This document shows positions 6,174-6,624 of a stretch of DNA of 6,624 nucleotides, piece by piece. The position numbers and the translations under genes are program-made. Numbering within the stretch: position 1 is the stretch's first letter; the number at the start of each line of letters is the position of its first letter. The notes beneath the pieces are model-generated. The model did not search any database and was not told the origin of the DNA. It saw nothing but the letters and a program-made list of their open reading frames with translations. This stretch comes from an uncultured Caryophanales bacterium (lineage in GTDB: Bacteria > Bacillota_I > Bacilli_A > RF39 > UBA660). The stretch spans positions 1 to 6,624 of the forward strand of contig CAMYXG010000066.1 in assembly GCA_947303225.1 (NCBI GenBank), written 5' to 3'.

Positions 6174-6624
6174 GGATTGAAACTATTGGGTTACCTGATG
6201 CTCTATTATTACTTGGGCATTCATTATATACATTTTCTAGAGTTGTTTTATCTTCTCTAAATTGTGTTTCATCTCCTAGGATTGTTGTCTCTATTGTAGA
6301 TGCGTCTCCTCCTAGTAATTTACTTAATCGATAATCACTAAATCTTCTTTTCATGTCTTCATTTAGATTATCATATCCTTCACAATCACACTTTAGTTGA
6401 GCAGTTATTGGATAGAAATGAGCTTCTGTATTTCCTTCTCCATATATACTGTTTACGATAAAACATCCAGCAAAATGTAACTCTGGTGTATCTACATCTG
6501 CCTTTGGTGCGATTAAGTGTCCTGCGAATGGTGCATTTTCTTTTAATTTAATATATGTTGCATTTGGTACATTCCATACAATATTTCCATGATAAGAATC
6601 TTCTACAAAAGTATCTTGTTCATA
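6073..6624 (-). CDS. Paralogue of the neighbouring surface protein, C-terminal part; 5'-truncated by the window edge
   Basis: The frame is open from the right edge (it begins YEQDTFVEDSYHGN) through the ATG at 6354, so that Met is internal. The visible part is 183 residues. Residues 9-72 are the end of a choice-of-anchor-A-type domain and match residues 588-651 of the downstream protein in 59 of 64 positions without gaps (GNIVWNVPNATYIKLKENAP, HLIAPKADVDTPELHF, FIVNS, HFYP). Residues 73-150 form a charged linker that still aligns in places (MKRRF...RLSKLLGG, GDETQFRE) but has diverged and carries extra cysteines (CDC, NEC). LTNPKTYRNIGFILVLGGL and the lysine tail NKKKQTEK follow, nearly identical to the downstream copy. 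It is presumably a surface protein of the same type; the rest, including any signal peptide, lies outside the window. Confidence 0.87.
   Translation of the reverse strand, partial: YEQDTFVEDSYHGNIVWNVPNATYIKLKENAPFAGHLIAPKADVDTPELHFAGCFIVNSIYGEGNTEAHFYPITAQLKCDCEGYDNLNEDMKRRFSDYRLSKLLGGDASTIETTILGDETQFREDKTTLENVYNECPSNNRASGNPIVSILTNPKTYRNIGFILVLGGLITYTIINKKKQTEK
6409..6600 (-). repeat. Direct repeat, copy 2: end of the last surface domain
   Basis: 192-base partner of 4026-4217 in the truncated paralogue (five amino-acid differences over 64). The similarity probably continues beyond the right edge, where the rest of the paralogue lies. Confidence 0.8.

Noticed and set aside
6098..6334. 78-codon open frame on the plus strand
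   Set aside because: Antisense to the anchor and linker of the truncated surface-protein paralogue, which is supported by its near-identical neighbour. A shadow frame.

Overview
The window is A+T-rich DNA, roughly 30% G+C by eye. It looks like chromosome from a low-GC Gram-positive lineage (Bacillota, or a relative such as the uncultured gut Bacilli/Mycoplasmatota). Every tryptophan codon I checked is TGG and the four stops are TAA or TAG, so nothing points to a TGA=Trp code. The Gram-positive reading rests on three things: a NatB-like ABC-2 permease, surface proteins with a signal peptide and a C-terminal helix plus lysine tail, and canonical Shine-Dalgarno and sigma-A promoter sequences.

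Layout: (1) Bases 2-883, + strand: the C-terminal two thirds of an ABC-2 permease, cut by the left edge. (2) Bases 875-917: a long perfect hairpin, the shared terminator between converging genes. (3) Bases 938-3631, - strand: an 897-residue membrane protein that joins a BcsA-like processive family 2 glycosyltransferase to an extracellular GH5 endoglucanase (cellulase). It has its own consensus promoter. (4) Bases 3699-5978, - strand: a 759-residue secreted surface protein with two tandem choice-of-anchor-A-type domains and a sorting-signal-like tail (NPKTY, hydrophobic helix, KKK). It has its own promoter and terminator. (5) Bases 6073-6624, - strand: the C-terminal 183 residues of a close tandem paralogue of (4), cut by the right edge. 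No gap between genes exceeds about 60 bases, and I see no tRNA, rRNA, CRISPR array, riboswitch or insertion sequence.

How they may work together (inference): the fusion would polymerise a beta-glucan, probably beta-1,4-linked, in the membrane and trim or release it with its own cellulase at the outer face. The two neighbouring surface proteins could be adhesins or matrix proteins of the same envelope. Each minus-strand gene has its own promoter and terminator, so this is a cluster of independent units and not an obvious operon. The most notable item is the single-polypeptide synthase-cellulase. It keeps the gating-loop motif of bacterial cellulose synthase but shows no PilZ (cyclic-di-GMP) domain.
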